NCBI RefSeq assembly: GCF_000264995.1
Contig: NW_006767438.1
Span: forward strand, 789,989-853,988
Direction: 5' to 3'
Source: Punctularia strigosozonata HHB-11173 SS5
Taxonomy: Eukaryota > Basidiomycota > Agaricomycetes > Corticiales > Punctulariaceae
DNA length: 64,000 nt
Position 1 is the first letter of the stretch. Each line of letters begins with the position of its first letter. Positions 55,343-64,000 of this stretch are shown in pieces. A program made the translations under genes and the position numbers. Under the pieces are notes generated by a model. The model saw nothing but the letters and a program-made list of their open reading frames with translations, searched no databases and was not told the DNA's origin.

Positions 55343-55472
55343 CTGATGCAGCTAGCGGTGCGCCTCTACTGACGAGGGAGTCCGGAGGGATGAGGAGCGT
55401 GTCACGAGTCGGAGTTTCAATTGTCTCCCTCGAGCCCAAGACGGCGCACCGAGCTTCGCTCGGTGCTCGCTT
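55343..55472 (-). repeat. Ngaro split direct repeat A1
   Basis: This is the outer 130-bp repeat at the 5' end of the element and is identical by eye to A2. Confidence 0.9.
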
Positions 55473-55556
55473 GAGCTCCAAGTACCTTTCTCTCCGAAAA
55501 CATGAGAATTATCACGACTGTTGTCGTAAAATAGCTGTAGGCAGGCAAGACATTTC

Positions 55557-56310
55557 CTATGGATTATTGTCTGCCCCACTTGCAATCATCGAACGTGCCT
55601 CCGAGTCGGGTGAAAGTCCAAGCTCGGTCTTGATGGATCTGAAGACCTCCTCGTCCTGCTGCTCCGAACGATGGCGCAGATGCTTGTTGAAGTTCGAGTA
55701 GAGGGCGACCATACCGGTGTAGCGATCATGCGCAATCATCTCGTGACAACCTGAATTTGCAGCGCTTCGAGATATCATTGGCTATCTTCCCAACGCAGAG
55801 AACGACCGATAAGTCGTCCTCTGCCGCCTCGTGCGGGAGCAGCCCATGTTGGATGCTGTATGCGCGGAACCGTTCGAAGGGAACACCCAATCCGTACTGA
55901 AGTCGTGGGCAGTCACCCTCGCGAAGCATCTCATCGCACATCCAAGGAGGAATGCGCGTCAACGCGGTTTGATGTTCTACCGCGAATCGGAGGAATGCCT
56001 TTGTCTGCAGGAAGTGTAAAATCATCACAACCTTGAATGCCCGTTCAGCATCGCCGGCGGCCATCTCGTGGTGGTTCACGCTGATATGCAATCGTAGGCT
56101 TTCAGTGTGTGGCGAGGGTACATGGGGTACGACGGTCGCTGGCTCCGAAGCTGTGCGCGTCGCGTCCGCTCCAGTGATCGTGAAACCCGGGGAGATGGTA
56201 TACGCGGCCCTCAATGAACTCAACATATCGCCACATTCGAGGAAAAAGATATAATATGGCATGGATGGCGACGAAATGGCGACAGTAACGACTACCCTGC
56301 TACTATCCAT
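55557..56310 (-). pseudogene. FHYG family member 3, decayed copy
   Basis: The core (FAVEHQTALTRIPPWM, EGDCPRLQYGLGVPFERFRAYSIQHG, EDDLSVVLCVGKI, YSNFNKHLRHRSEQQDEEV, IKTELGLSPDSEA) is nearly identical at DNA level to member 6 at the right edge. The W-Y-W-D motif and the conserved tail exon are missing, and the frame is interrupted once in the core. The Ngaro element starts 85 bp beyond its broken 3' end, but its insertion alone does not explain the loss, since the missing part is not found on the other side. It lies head-to-head with the 221-aa gene, copy 2. Confidence 0.75.
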
Positions 56311-56496
56311 ACGAGAATCACGGCCTGAAAATTTGTCTGCACCAGAGTTGAGCTCGCCATACCCGTCTACTAGATGGTATCATGCCATCGAGAAGCGCTA
56401 CGAGGAGACGCGTTCAGAATGGTCGACACATCCGCATCGGTCCGCCAGCGGGGTGATCGTGGATGCTGGAATATCCGCCCCGAAGTCTCCACCGCG

Positions 56497-56503
56497 TATA
56501 AAA
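56497..56503 (+). promoter_or_regulatory. TATA box of 221-aa gene, copy 2
   Basis: TATAAAA lies 131 nt upstream of the ATG, with the same pyrimidine-rich leader as copy 1. Confidence 0.7.
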
Positions 56504-56633
56504 GCCCAACGTTCTCTGACCACGTTCTCTAACTCTTGGATTCTGCTCTTGAGTTCTTTCCGTCATCATCCTTCTTTACCTACCTTGCATACCTTACTAC
56601 CTACCTCCTTACCTCTATCTCCTACCTCCTACC

Positions 56634-57410
56634 ATGAACTTCTACCTTACCGCCTCCTTCCTCCCCTTTCCCTCCCACTTCCAACAGGTTGCCGTGGTGG
56701 AGAAGCTCGAGATGATGGTATGCCCGCCCCTCCACTTGACCTGTAGTAATGGCCCAAGCTGACGATTCATCAGGACGAACTTGAGGTCGAGGCCCTCCTG
56801 GAGGTCAGCGCTACCTACGAGGCCAACGATGCCGGTGAGGATATGCGTGTGCCCCCGCCGGCGCCGCGTATCCCACAGGAGGAGTTCGGTTTCTCCGACG
56901 GTGCGATGTCCTCCGGTTCTCTCAAGGCGCCTGCATCAATGGTCGAGGAGTGGTTTCCTCGCGCGGGCGTCTTCGAGGACAAGGAGGTGGACGGATCCAA
57001 GGGGACGGTCTCTGCGCGTCGTCACAAGGCGGACGCAAGGCCGTTGCCGCGGAGGCGGAACGCTTTCGAGGAACCAAGAGAGCGTTCCGTCGTAGTCAAG
57101 GAGAAGATGGAGGTCGAGAAGATGGGCGTGGGTGCCACTGCTGCGAAAGGGAAGGTCCAGTTCGCTCGAAGCCCACTCCGGTACGCCTTTCTCGTCCTCC
57201 GCACTCCGATTCCTTCGCTCACATTGCATCCACAGGCCGAGCTCTGCTCGTAGCCGTGAAGGCTCCTCGAGCGCCTTCCCCGACGCCGCTTCGATCAAGA
57301 CCACGTCCCCTCAGCTCGACGTGACGAAGCGTTGCCAGAAGCCCCGCCCGGACTCTCTGATCTTCTACCGATCCGTCTACTTCGCCCGCTCTGACAGAAC
57401 CAAGTTTTGA
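56634..57410 (+). CDS. Unrecognised 221-aa protein, copy 2
   Basis: The exons are 56634-56717, 56774-57180 and 57236-57410, with exactly the lengths of copy 1 and the same introns. Against copy 1 the changes are Ser to Ala, His to Tyr, Ser to Ala, Val to Ile, Ala to Thr, Thr to Lys twice, Ala to Val and Gln to Arg. Only one further codon (Leu, CTG/TTG) changes silently. The third exon is identical. Most changes add positive charge in the basic middle. Both copies are intact, which suggests they are kept by selection or were recently homogenised. Confidence 0.75.
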
Positions 57411-57682
57411 TGTCTCTCGGCTCTCGATTGCGGCTCCTGTTCCCCCTCCTCTCCCTTCTCGGGTTTCGGTATAAAACATAAAATCCCACAAAAAATCGAG
57501 ATATTAACAGTTCACAAAAACATTAGATAGCGGCTTGGGGTAGTTGTAGTGGATTGTCGTCGTGGCTACCCTGTTTACTCGCTGATGCTGCTGACATTCC
57601 TACAGCTTTATGCAGATCTCCATTCTCATTGCGGGCTGGGTAGCCGCGCGCCTGGAACCGAAACGAAAAAAAGATAAGTCCC

Positions 57683-58126
57683 NNNNNNNNNNNNNNNNNN
57701 NNNNNNNNNNNNNNNNNNNNNNNNNNNNNNNNNNNNNNNNNNNNNNNNNNNNNNNNNNNNNNNNNNNNNNNNNNNNNNNNNNNNNNNNNNNNNNNNNNNN
57801 NNNNNNNNNNNNNNNNNNNNNNNNNNNNNNNNNNNNNNNNNNNNNNNNNNNNNNNNNNNNNNNNNNNNNNNNNNNNNNNNNNNNNNNNNNNNNNNNNNNN
57901 NNNNNNNNNNNNNNNNNNNNNNNNNNNNNNNNNNNNNNNNNNNNNNNNNNNNNNNNNNNNNNNNNNNNNNNNNNNNNNNNNNNNNNNNNNNNNNNNNNNN
58001 NNNNNNNNNNNNNNNNNNNNNNNNNNNNNNNNNNNNNNNNNNNNNNNNNNNNNNNNNNNNNNNNNNNNNNNNNNNNNNNNNNNNNNNNNNNNNNNNNNNN
58101 NNNNNNNNNNNNNNNNNNNNNNNNNN
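57683..58126. other. Assembly gap (N run)
   Basis: There are 444 undetermined bases. About 364 nt before the gap (57319-57682) recur after it (58127-58489) with one base difference noted, so the contig ends overlap. Confidence 0.95.
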
Positions 58127-58407
58127 GACGTGACGAAGCGTTGCCAGAAGCCCCGCCCGGACTCTCTGATCTTCTACCGATCCGTCTACTTCGCCCGCTC
58201 TGACAGAACCAAGTTTTGATGTCTCTCGGCTCTCGATTGCGGCTCCTGTTCCCCCTCCTCTCCCTTCTCGGGTTTCGGTATAAAACATAAAATCCCACAA
58301 AAAATCGAGATATTAACAGTTCACAAAAACATTAGATAGCGGCTTGGGGTAGTTGTAGTGGATTGTCGTCGTGGCTACCCTGTTTACTCGCTGATGCTGC
58401 TGACATT

Positions 58408-58920
58408 CCTACAGCTTTATGCAGATCTCCATTCTCATTGCGGCTGGGTAGCCGCGCGCCTGGAACCGAAACGAAAAAAAGATAAGTCCCAATTCCCTCG
58501 GATAACCGATTGCATTGCGACGCCTCATGAGCATTTGCTGAAACCTTCCACAGGTTCTCCCTCTTTGAGGCGATCGCGTATTTCGGGAGAAGATATCCTC
58601 GTCGCGGCTTTGGAAGCCGCATGCCTGGCACCGAAACGGAAAAAAGTGAGTATCACTTTCTTCGGATTTCATCGCGGCGTCAGTCGATCACCTGTGCTGA
58701 GACCTTCCACAGGTGCTCATTTTCCGAGGCGATCGCCGACTTCAGTTCTCGTGCAGCTTCGGCGAAAAATATCCTCGTTGCGGCTTGGTAGCCGCTCGCC
58801 TGGCACTGAAACGGAAAACGATAAGTCTGAATTCCTTCCGACCGCCTTGCGGCGCTACACAAGCATTCACTGAAACGTTTCGCAGTTTTCGATTTTGGAG
58901 GCGATCGCGCACTTTCGATG
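58408..58920 (+). repeat. Tandem array of exon/intron-like units, right copy
   Basis: Three to four units with the same logic as at 42988-43620. Coding-like stretches end in ACCGAAACGGAAAAAA and are followed by GTGAGT (58646) or degraded ATAAGT. The intron-like part then closes with a CTGA and CTTCCACAG. The unit at 58555-58645 is shorter than its left counterpart, so unit structure has drifted between copies. Confidence 0.65.
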
Positions 58921-59351
58921 CACAAGAGGCAGATGTAACGTCACATGTTGCCCTTGACGCCGCTCCCTGCCGCTCCCAGGACCTCTTCCCTTGGTCAGCA
59001 TTCGCCGTCCCTCACGAGAAATATTACGCGTATTTAGTCAGAGCGGAGCAAATGCTCGGTTTGGTAGAGCCCGTAGCGCACGCGTCGGCCTGATCAATGA
59101 CGCTCTCCACTCATCGTAGTATAGACTTCACAACAAGACGCGTGCCGGCCTTCAATTTCACTGTATATCATTATTCATCCCGTATCCCCGCAATCAAAGC
59201 GCGACAACTCAACAAATTACTCCTAACAACTCAATATGCAGAAGCTCCGTACCAGAGACATGTGGCGAAACTAACAGAAGACAGGAAGATGTCACACATG
59301 TACTGATAATAGAGTAGGGACGATGACGAATAGAGACGGTGGAGTTTACAG
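58921..59351. other. Spacer
   Basis: This lies between the array and the FHYG-4 stop. An open frame runs on from the array to 59093 without a motif. Confidence 0.35.
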
Positions 59352-60038
59352 CTACGCGTTAGACGGCCGAACACCCGACGTCTTGATCGATGCTTCGTTC
59401 TCTTGGCCCCGCAATGTGCTGTGACCAATTTTCTTTTTGCGCGGTGCCTTCACCTGGTCACCATCAAGAACACAAATCAGCAAACATAAACGCGGTTGTT
59501 CATAGAGACGTACCGTGAGTCTTTCGTGCGCTGGAGTACTAATATCCCAGTACCAAAGGGGTTCCGCGTCCGGGTCCAAATTGAGCTCTCGCTTGAGAAT
59601 GTCGATAACCTCATCTTCGTCGTCTTCTGAGAGTTCATCCTCGCATAGGGAGAAGTTGCTGTACAGCGACAATACAAAGTCGTAAATGGGGTGCACGACA
59701 ACAGCCAAACGAATTCTCGCGCGGCAGATCATCGTCAAGTTGCGAAGCATGCGATCAGAACAGGTCATCATTCTGGTGGCACCCGCGGGGATGAACTCCT
59801 TGCGGATGGCGTAAGAGACCAGTCGGTCGTGTGGGACCCCCAGGCCGTAGTGAAAGAGCGGACAGTCGTCCGGTCCGACATCTTCTTGAACCATCCAAGA
59901 CGGGATTTGTGGCAAGGCTTGACGATGCTTTTCAATGAATTCGTAACGAGCTCCCTAAACTCATGTTTGGACAAATCTTAGCTAAATGAAGCCAGTTGGA
60001 CGTACCGCACACGGGTCCAGGTTTTTCCTTGACGACAT
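59352..60038 (-). CDS. FHYG family member 4 (unrecognised family, intact)
   Basis: Three exons (60011-60038, 59514-59953, 59352-59453) join in phase to 189 aa. The first donor is a weak GTGCGG, chosen because it restores ...SSLRFIEKHRQALPQIPSWM. The core has DCPLFHYGLGVPHDRLVSYAI, V-V-V-H-P-I-Y-D-F, SLYSNF, an acidic helix (EDDEDEVIDILKRELNLDPDAE) and PLWYWD. The last exon is basic (VKAPRKKKIGH) and ends SGVRPSNA, as in member 1. It is divergent from PD-(D/E)XK-like gene 2 across an 822-nt spacer. Confidence 0.78.
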
Positions 60039-60860
60039 TGCAGCAAGGAAATCGAAAAATGGGGATCAGCCTACTTGAAGCGATAAACGGCAAGACAGCC
60101 AAAGGACGAGTGGCTCGAGGGAACTTCTCAAGTTGAACAAGACGCGAAGGATCGCCTTTTATGTGAATGAGGCGACACGGTCACGTGCACTCTTCAAACC
60201 TCCTCGAGCCAACTTGCCTACGTCCACCGGCAACTGGACAATGGCTCATACATTGCGCTAATGAACTCCTTGGCATGCGACCACTCACGTATTATCTCCG
60301 CAAATTAGTTCTCGCTGAGCGACAGCAAGATCAACCGATGGCCGTAATCCGAGACGGACATCTGAGTGTGGTTTAGCCTCTACCGATGGCCTGCTGCAAG
60401 CACTACCCCACACTACCATCCACCCGCGCCGTGTTGAAGCCTCCAGGACTTCTGTACTAATCACTAACTTGCTCTGTCAGCGTTGGAATCAAATAACCCG
60501 TCGCTAAGACGAACCTTGCCGAGCACATCGAACCGCTCAATTTCTGGCGCTTCGCCATGGTGAGGCGGGAATTCATGCCAACGGTCTCTGCCAGTGTCAG
60601 GTATGTGGTCTAGCTGTATCTTTCCCATAGCCATCGGCTCGCACTCGGACTATGGCAGATCCACTCGAGGTCGCTCTCATTGAGCATCAACCACGACCTC
60701 TTGCAGTGGCCGGTGTAGTCAAACGCTGACCACGGCCCTCTTTCATGGCCCGGGTTAGAATCGATGGTTAAATAACACTCGATTCCCGTTTCTCAATGGT
60801 CAGAGCTCCCTTGATACACATACACTCACCCCTGCCTGCCCTGCTGCGAGCACCTCATTC
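60039..60860. promoter_or_regulatory. Divergent spacer between FHYG-4 and PD-(D/E)XK-like gene 2
   Basis: This holds both promoters. A block at about 60679-60751 (TCAACCACGACCTCTTGCAG..., GTCAAACGCTGACCACGG...) is conserved at about 85-90% with 47733-47805 upstream of the relic copy. It may be a regulatory element or an untranslated exon. A plus-strand open frame at 60167-60376 is not supported as a gene. Confidence 0.55.
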
Positions 60861-62272
60861 ATGGCGGCCCGCTCGATCAATATCACCGAGGATGTGAGCT
60901 GATATTCTTTTTCAGGAGACTTGCGCATTGTGACTGATGTAACTCACTTAGGACTTTTACGACAAATTACGCGATCCCGTGTTTTATGCACGCGAAGCGG
61001 ACGCCGATGAGCACGATAGTTACAGTTTTGTTGGAGAGATACTCTATACTTGGTCTTGGCCTATCTCGCGTCTTTTGGAAGGTGATCGCAGGGGGACCAT
61101 GCAGATCTTTCCGCAGATGACCTTAGCCTCGTCGAAGGTGAAGGACAAGGTGGAGCCAGAGGCAGAGGGCGAGGATGGGAATAAGGCTGAAAGAGATGGC
61201 GAGGCGCGAACGGCAGGGGAAGTCATACCTGAACAACAGAAGAAGAAGGAGCAAAAGTTCAGGTCTTACCCGGACTTCGGTGGCCTGATTCTCCTTCGCT
61301 CGCCGAACGGTCCAAGGAAACACCTTGCATTCCTTTGGGAGTGCAAAGCCGCGCCAGCTTACGTCAACTGGTCTGATGTGGACGATGGACTGACCCACGA
61401 CGGCGCCTGCAAGGTCATCAAGGATTCTCTGCCTCAACTTCGCAGGCAGGCCGAAATGGCGATGAAGCAATTCGAAACTCAGACATGCCATACATTCCTC
61501 AGATCGGGCCCGTTCTTCAGCCTTCTCGAATTCAAGGAACGCGAGGACGTACCGCAACCTACTACACTCACAGAGTTGCCCTTGCACAGGAATCTAGCGG
61601 AGGAGCTGGAAAGGGCGACCCGTATTCCATGCGATCCCATCTATTTTGTACAGCCCATCTTCCGCAACATTGACCAGCCCAATCTCCGTCTAACCGCTCC
61701 CTTTCTGGGCGCCTTACACTGGGTGGTTTCCGCTGAGCCGTTCCATTTAGAGCTATCCCAAACATTCTTTTCGTTGCCGGACGACGAGCAGGCGGAAGGA
61801 CAACCCTCCGACGATATACGAGTGCGTACCAGAATACTGTGATCATGAAGTATAGCTCATGAGTCTTGCTCAGGACGAGGCACGGAATTTATTGAACGCT
61901 AATCAAGAGCAATTGACGAACGAGCTGGAGGTGTTGCAAACGGTTGCCAGTGACGACACCCCAGACGTTGTAGATCCAGGGCACGGTGTTGACCCCAACT
62001 TCAGGGGCAGGCGCAACAAATCAGAAGAGCCATGTACGCCGAGCAAAATCCGCCTTACACGCGGACTGCGATCCAAGACTGGTTTGCCGCTTATGGAACC
62101 TTTGAAGCTCGAAGGGAGAAAACGGGGCCCGGGCGCGAGGGTTAAGAGGGTGTTAATCGTTGAGAATGTCAATGATGAAGAAGAGGATCAGGGCGAATCC
62201 AAGGTTGACAACAATGTAGACGTTGCAAATACTGACCAGGCGGGCGTGCGCGATGGAGGAGTAAGTTCTTAG
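60861..62272 (+). CDS. PD-(D/E)XK nuclease-like protein 2 (unrecognised family)
   Basis: Three exons (60861-60893, 60952-61821, 61874-62272) join in phase to 433 aa with the same exon architecture as gene 1. The N-terminal SFVGEILYTW and MQIFPQMTL match its paralogue. The linker is shorter and ends in QQKKKEQKF. The motif region reads YPDFGGLILLR with Asp119, then FLWECKA with Glu131 and Lys133, then PQLRRQAEMA. The block PIYFVQPIFRN...PFLGALHWVV follows. The last exon is a Gln/Glu-rich helix (QEQLTNELEVLQT), then basic and acidic patches, without the long acidic repeat of gene 1. Its 3' end is 148 nt from the 3' end of FHYG-5. Confidence 0.8.
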
Positions 62273-62420
62273 GGACAACGGCTTCAAACACGATTTCTAC
62301 GCTTCCATATCCGGTACTATAGTCAGTCGTAGCCTAATTAAATCGCATAGTCATCTAAGTCTTGTGCATCACAGATGCACGACGAAGAGGTAAGCGTGCT
62401 CATGTGAGAGACTGGGAACA

Positions 62421-63200
62421 CTAAACCCGCGCTCCTTCGGGCTTGATAGAGCAGGATGCGCACCTAGCCTGTGTCTCCGGGTCCACATCTTCGAACACGG
62501 GTTGTTGGTCTTTGTCTTGAGTTTGTGCTACCTGCATGTGCAACTTGACAGCTTTGGAATGGGAGGAAGTTATGACATGTGCATCTAAGGTCGGCAGCAA
62601 GGCACGAGTGCTTCGCATTGAGAAGGCCAGGACTTACCATGTCCCAAGTCATCGTGTAAGAACTGTCCACATCCCAGTACCAAAGGGGCTGCAATTCCGG
62701 TGGTAGATCAAGCTCATCTTTCACGAGCTTGAAGAACTTCGACTCCGCTTCTGCCACATGCGACTGATACTTGATGAAGTTCGAGTACAAAGCGATCATA
62801 CGCATGAAGCAATAGTATTATGTCATGGCGCAGTACAATTTGACATTAGCACGTCTGGCGATGTGATCAATTATTCGTCGCGCGTGACAGACGACAAGCA
62901 GGTCAATTTCGGCCTCTCTGGGTTTGAACAACTTGTGCTTGAGGTCATAGGTGCGGAACTGTTCACGGGAGACGCCTAGTCCATAGTGAAACCGTGCGCA
63001 ATCATCTTCGCGCAGGTATTCATCACACACCCAAGGCGGTAGCCGCTTCAGTGCTTTTCGGTGCTCCACTGCAAATGCAAGCCATGATTCCTGAGGGGTG
63101 GGGCATGAGTACATCGTGTCATGCACCATACAGCCGAAAATATCGGCAAAGCGACACTACCTTACACGCTCGTTCCGCGTCGCTCACTGCTATGGGTGAC
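62421..63200 (-). pseudogene. FHYG family member 5, interrupted copy
   Basis: The order is SDAERACK, FAVEHRKALKRLPPWV, DDCARFHYGLGVSREQFRTYDLKH, IDLLVVCHARRI, ALYSNFIKY, LVKDELDLPPE and PLWYWD, with the tail exon KAVKLHMQVAQT...QQPVFEDVDPE. It is closest to member 2. The frame is interrupted once in the core and no start codon was found for the first exon, so it is probably inactive. Sequencing error cannot be excluded. Confidence 0.7.
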
Positions 63201-63399
63201 AGGGGGTTATTGTTCGAGCTTGCCCGTGGCCACGACCACGCATTCGTAGTATAACGATACTATGCCAACACACATGGTCGTACATGAGGATCTCAGAAGA
63301 CGAGACCGAGCGTCGAAAACAGATGGAACGCTGGAGTGGAGGCAATGACGAACGATAAGACCAGACAAACATGCGAAGTCAATGATTTTGTCAGTGAAC

Positions 63400-64000
63400 C
63401 TAAGGCCGCACCATGTTGGGCCTGTTATCGAAGGACGCGTATCTTTCCTTGAGCTGCGGGTCTACGGATTCAAACTGCGGAGTTTGATCTTCGTGTGCGG
63501 TATTTGTAATGGCCATGTGCATTTCGACGGCCTTGGGGATTGAGAACTGCGGCGCACGCATTGAGTATCAACGATGCTTTCCATACACGGAGGTCAGAAC
63601 TCACATCCTGTAACGTCACCGTGTCGGAACTATCCGCATCCCAGTACCAGACTGCCTCCGAGTCGGGTGAGAGTCCAAGCTCGGTCTTGATAGATCTGAT
63701 GACCTTCTCGTCCTGCTGCTCCGAACGATGCCGCAGATGCTTGTTGAAGTTCGAGTAGAGGGCGACCATACCGGTGTAGCGATAGTGCGCAATCATCTCG
63801 TGAGATAACCTGAACTTGCAGCGCTTCGAGATATCATTAACTATCTTCCCAACGCAGAGAACGACCGATAAGTCGTCCTCTGCCGCCTCGGGCGGGAGCA
63901 GCCCATGTTTGATGCTGTATGCGCGGAATCGCTCGAATGGAACACCCAGTCCGAATTGGAGTCGCGGGCAGTCACCCTCGCGAAGCATCTCGTCGCACAT
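63400..64000 (-). CDS. FHYG family member 6, partial (runs off window)
   Basis: The tail exon (63400-63546) encodes FSIPKAVEMHMAITNT, EDQTPQFESVD and RYASF. It joins in phase to the core exon ending DADSSDTVTLQD, which carries AVWYWD, SIKTELGLSPDSE, YSNFNKHLRHRSEQQDEKV, RYTG, and EGDCPRLQFGLGVPFERFRAYSIKHG. The 5' part lies beyond the right edge. In this member the signature His is replaced (RLQFG), as in member 3 (RLQYG), its closest relative. The visible part is open. Confidence 0.78.

Larger units (their letters stand above)
49414..55472 (-). mobile_element. Ngaro-type tyrosine-recombinase (YR) retroelement, about 6.06 kb, looks whole
   Basis: On the minus strand the order is A1 (55472-55343), coding frames for a SAP-like/Gag region, RT-RNase H and tyrosine recombinase, then B1 (49900-49758), A2 (49759-49630) and B2 (49556-49414). 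This A1-ORFs-B1A2B2 order is the split direct repeat arrangement of Ngaro elements in the DIRS order. A1 and A2 (130 bp) read as identical, and so do B1 and B2 (143 bp), so the insertion looks recent. No target-site duplication is evident, as expected for recombinase-mediated insertion. The main frames are open with no obvious breaks. It lies between FHYG-2 and FHYG-3 and separates the two duplicated blocks. Confidence 0.93.
56428..58920 (+). repeat. Duplicated block, right copy (221-aa gene plus exon-repeat array)
   Basis: This is the partner of the block at 41018-43460. Similarity begins abruptly at the shared ACATCCGC...TCGGTCCGCCAGCGG, upstream of the TATA box. Identity is highest over the coding exons and 3' flank and lower in the tandem array. 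Confidence 0.85.

Noticed and set aside
49414-55472. LTR retrotransposon
   Set aside because: There are no terminal LTRs or DDE integrase; the tyrosine recombinase and A-B-A-B split direct repeats identify an Ngaro-type element.
1-64000. tRNA, rRNA or other structured RNA genes
   Set aside because: No tRNA box pattern or rRNA-like stretch was noticed by eye on either strand; a covariance-model scan was not possible here.

Overview
The window looks like nuclear DNA of a wood-decaying Agaricomycete (Basidiomycota, most likely a polypore-type fungus). Genes are cut by many short introns of about 48-70 nt with GT-AG ends. The gene set fits: a secreted GH5 cellulase with a CBM1 cellulose-binding module, a HAD/terpene-cyclase fusion, a DUF6533 membrane protein, a TOK-type potassium channel, FSH1 serine hydrolases and an Ngaro-type tyrosine-recombinase retroelement. 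Exon joins given here were worked out by eye from splice signals, reading phase and paralogue agreement. No RNA evidence or database search was available.

The left two thirds (1-41,000) are ordinary chromosomal genes with roomy spacers. In order: a DUF6533 membrane protein (-), a Rossmann-fold NAD(P)-binding protein (-), a DUF1772 membrane protein (-), two tandem short-chain dehydrogenase (SDR) paralogues (+), a TOK potassium channel (-), an FSH1-type hydrolase (+), a BAHD-like acyltransferase (-), a second FSH1-type hydrolase (+), a HAD/class II terpene cyclase (+), a third SDR paralogue (-), the cytosolic iron-sulfur assembly WD40 protein CIA1 (+), a C2H2 zinc-finger protein (+), a GH5-CBM1 endoglucanase (-), a Bin3/MePCE-like RNA methyltransferase (-) and a type-B carboxylesterase (+). 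The terpene cyclase, acyltransferase, hydrolases and SDR could form a loose sesquiterpenoid cluster; that is inference from proximity.

The right third (41,018-64,000) is different: a tandemly duplicated block built of three unrecognised gene families. (i) A 221-aa protein gene occurs twice, about 15.4 kb apart, and is followed each time by a tandem array of exon/intron-like units. (ii) A family with a C-P-x-F-H-Y-G motif and a W-Y-W-D motif (called FHYG here) occurs six times, all on the minus strand. (iii) A family with a PD-(D/E)XK nuclease-like signature occurs as two intact genes and one relic, all on the plus strand. In each intact block an FHYG gene and a PD-(D/E)XK-like gene are divergently transcribed from a shared 0.65-0.8 kb spacer. 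This repeated divergent pair is the best candidate here for an undescribed system. A young, whole-looking Ngaro element (49,414-55,472) sits between the two blocks. Two runs of N (42,244-42,769 and 57,683-58,126) fall at matching places in the two copies and have overlapping sequence on both sides, so they are probably assembly joins.
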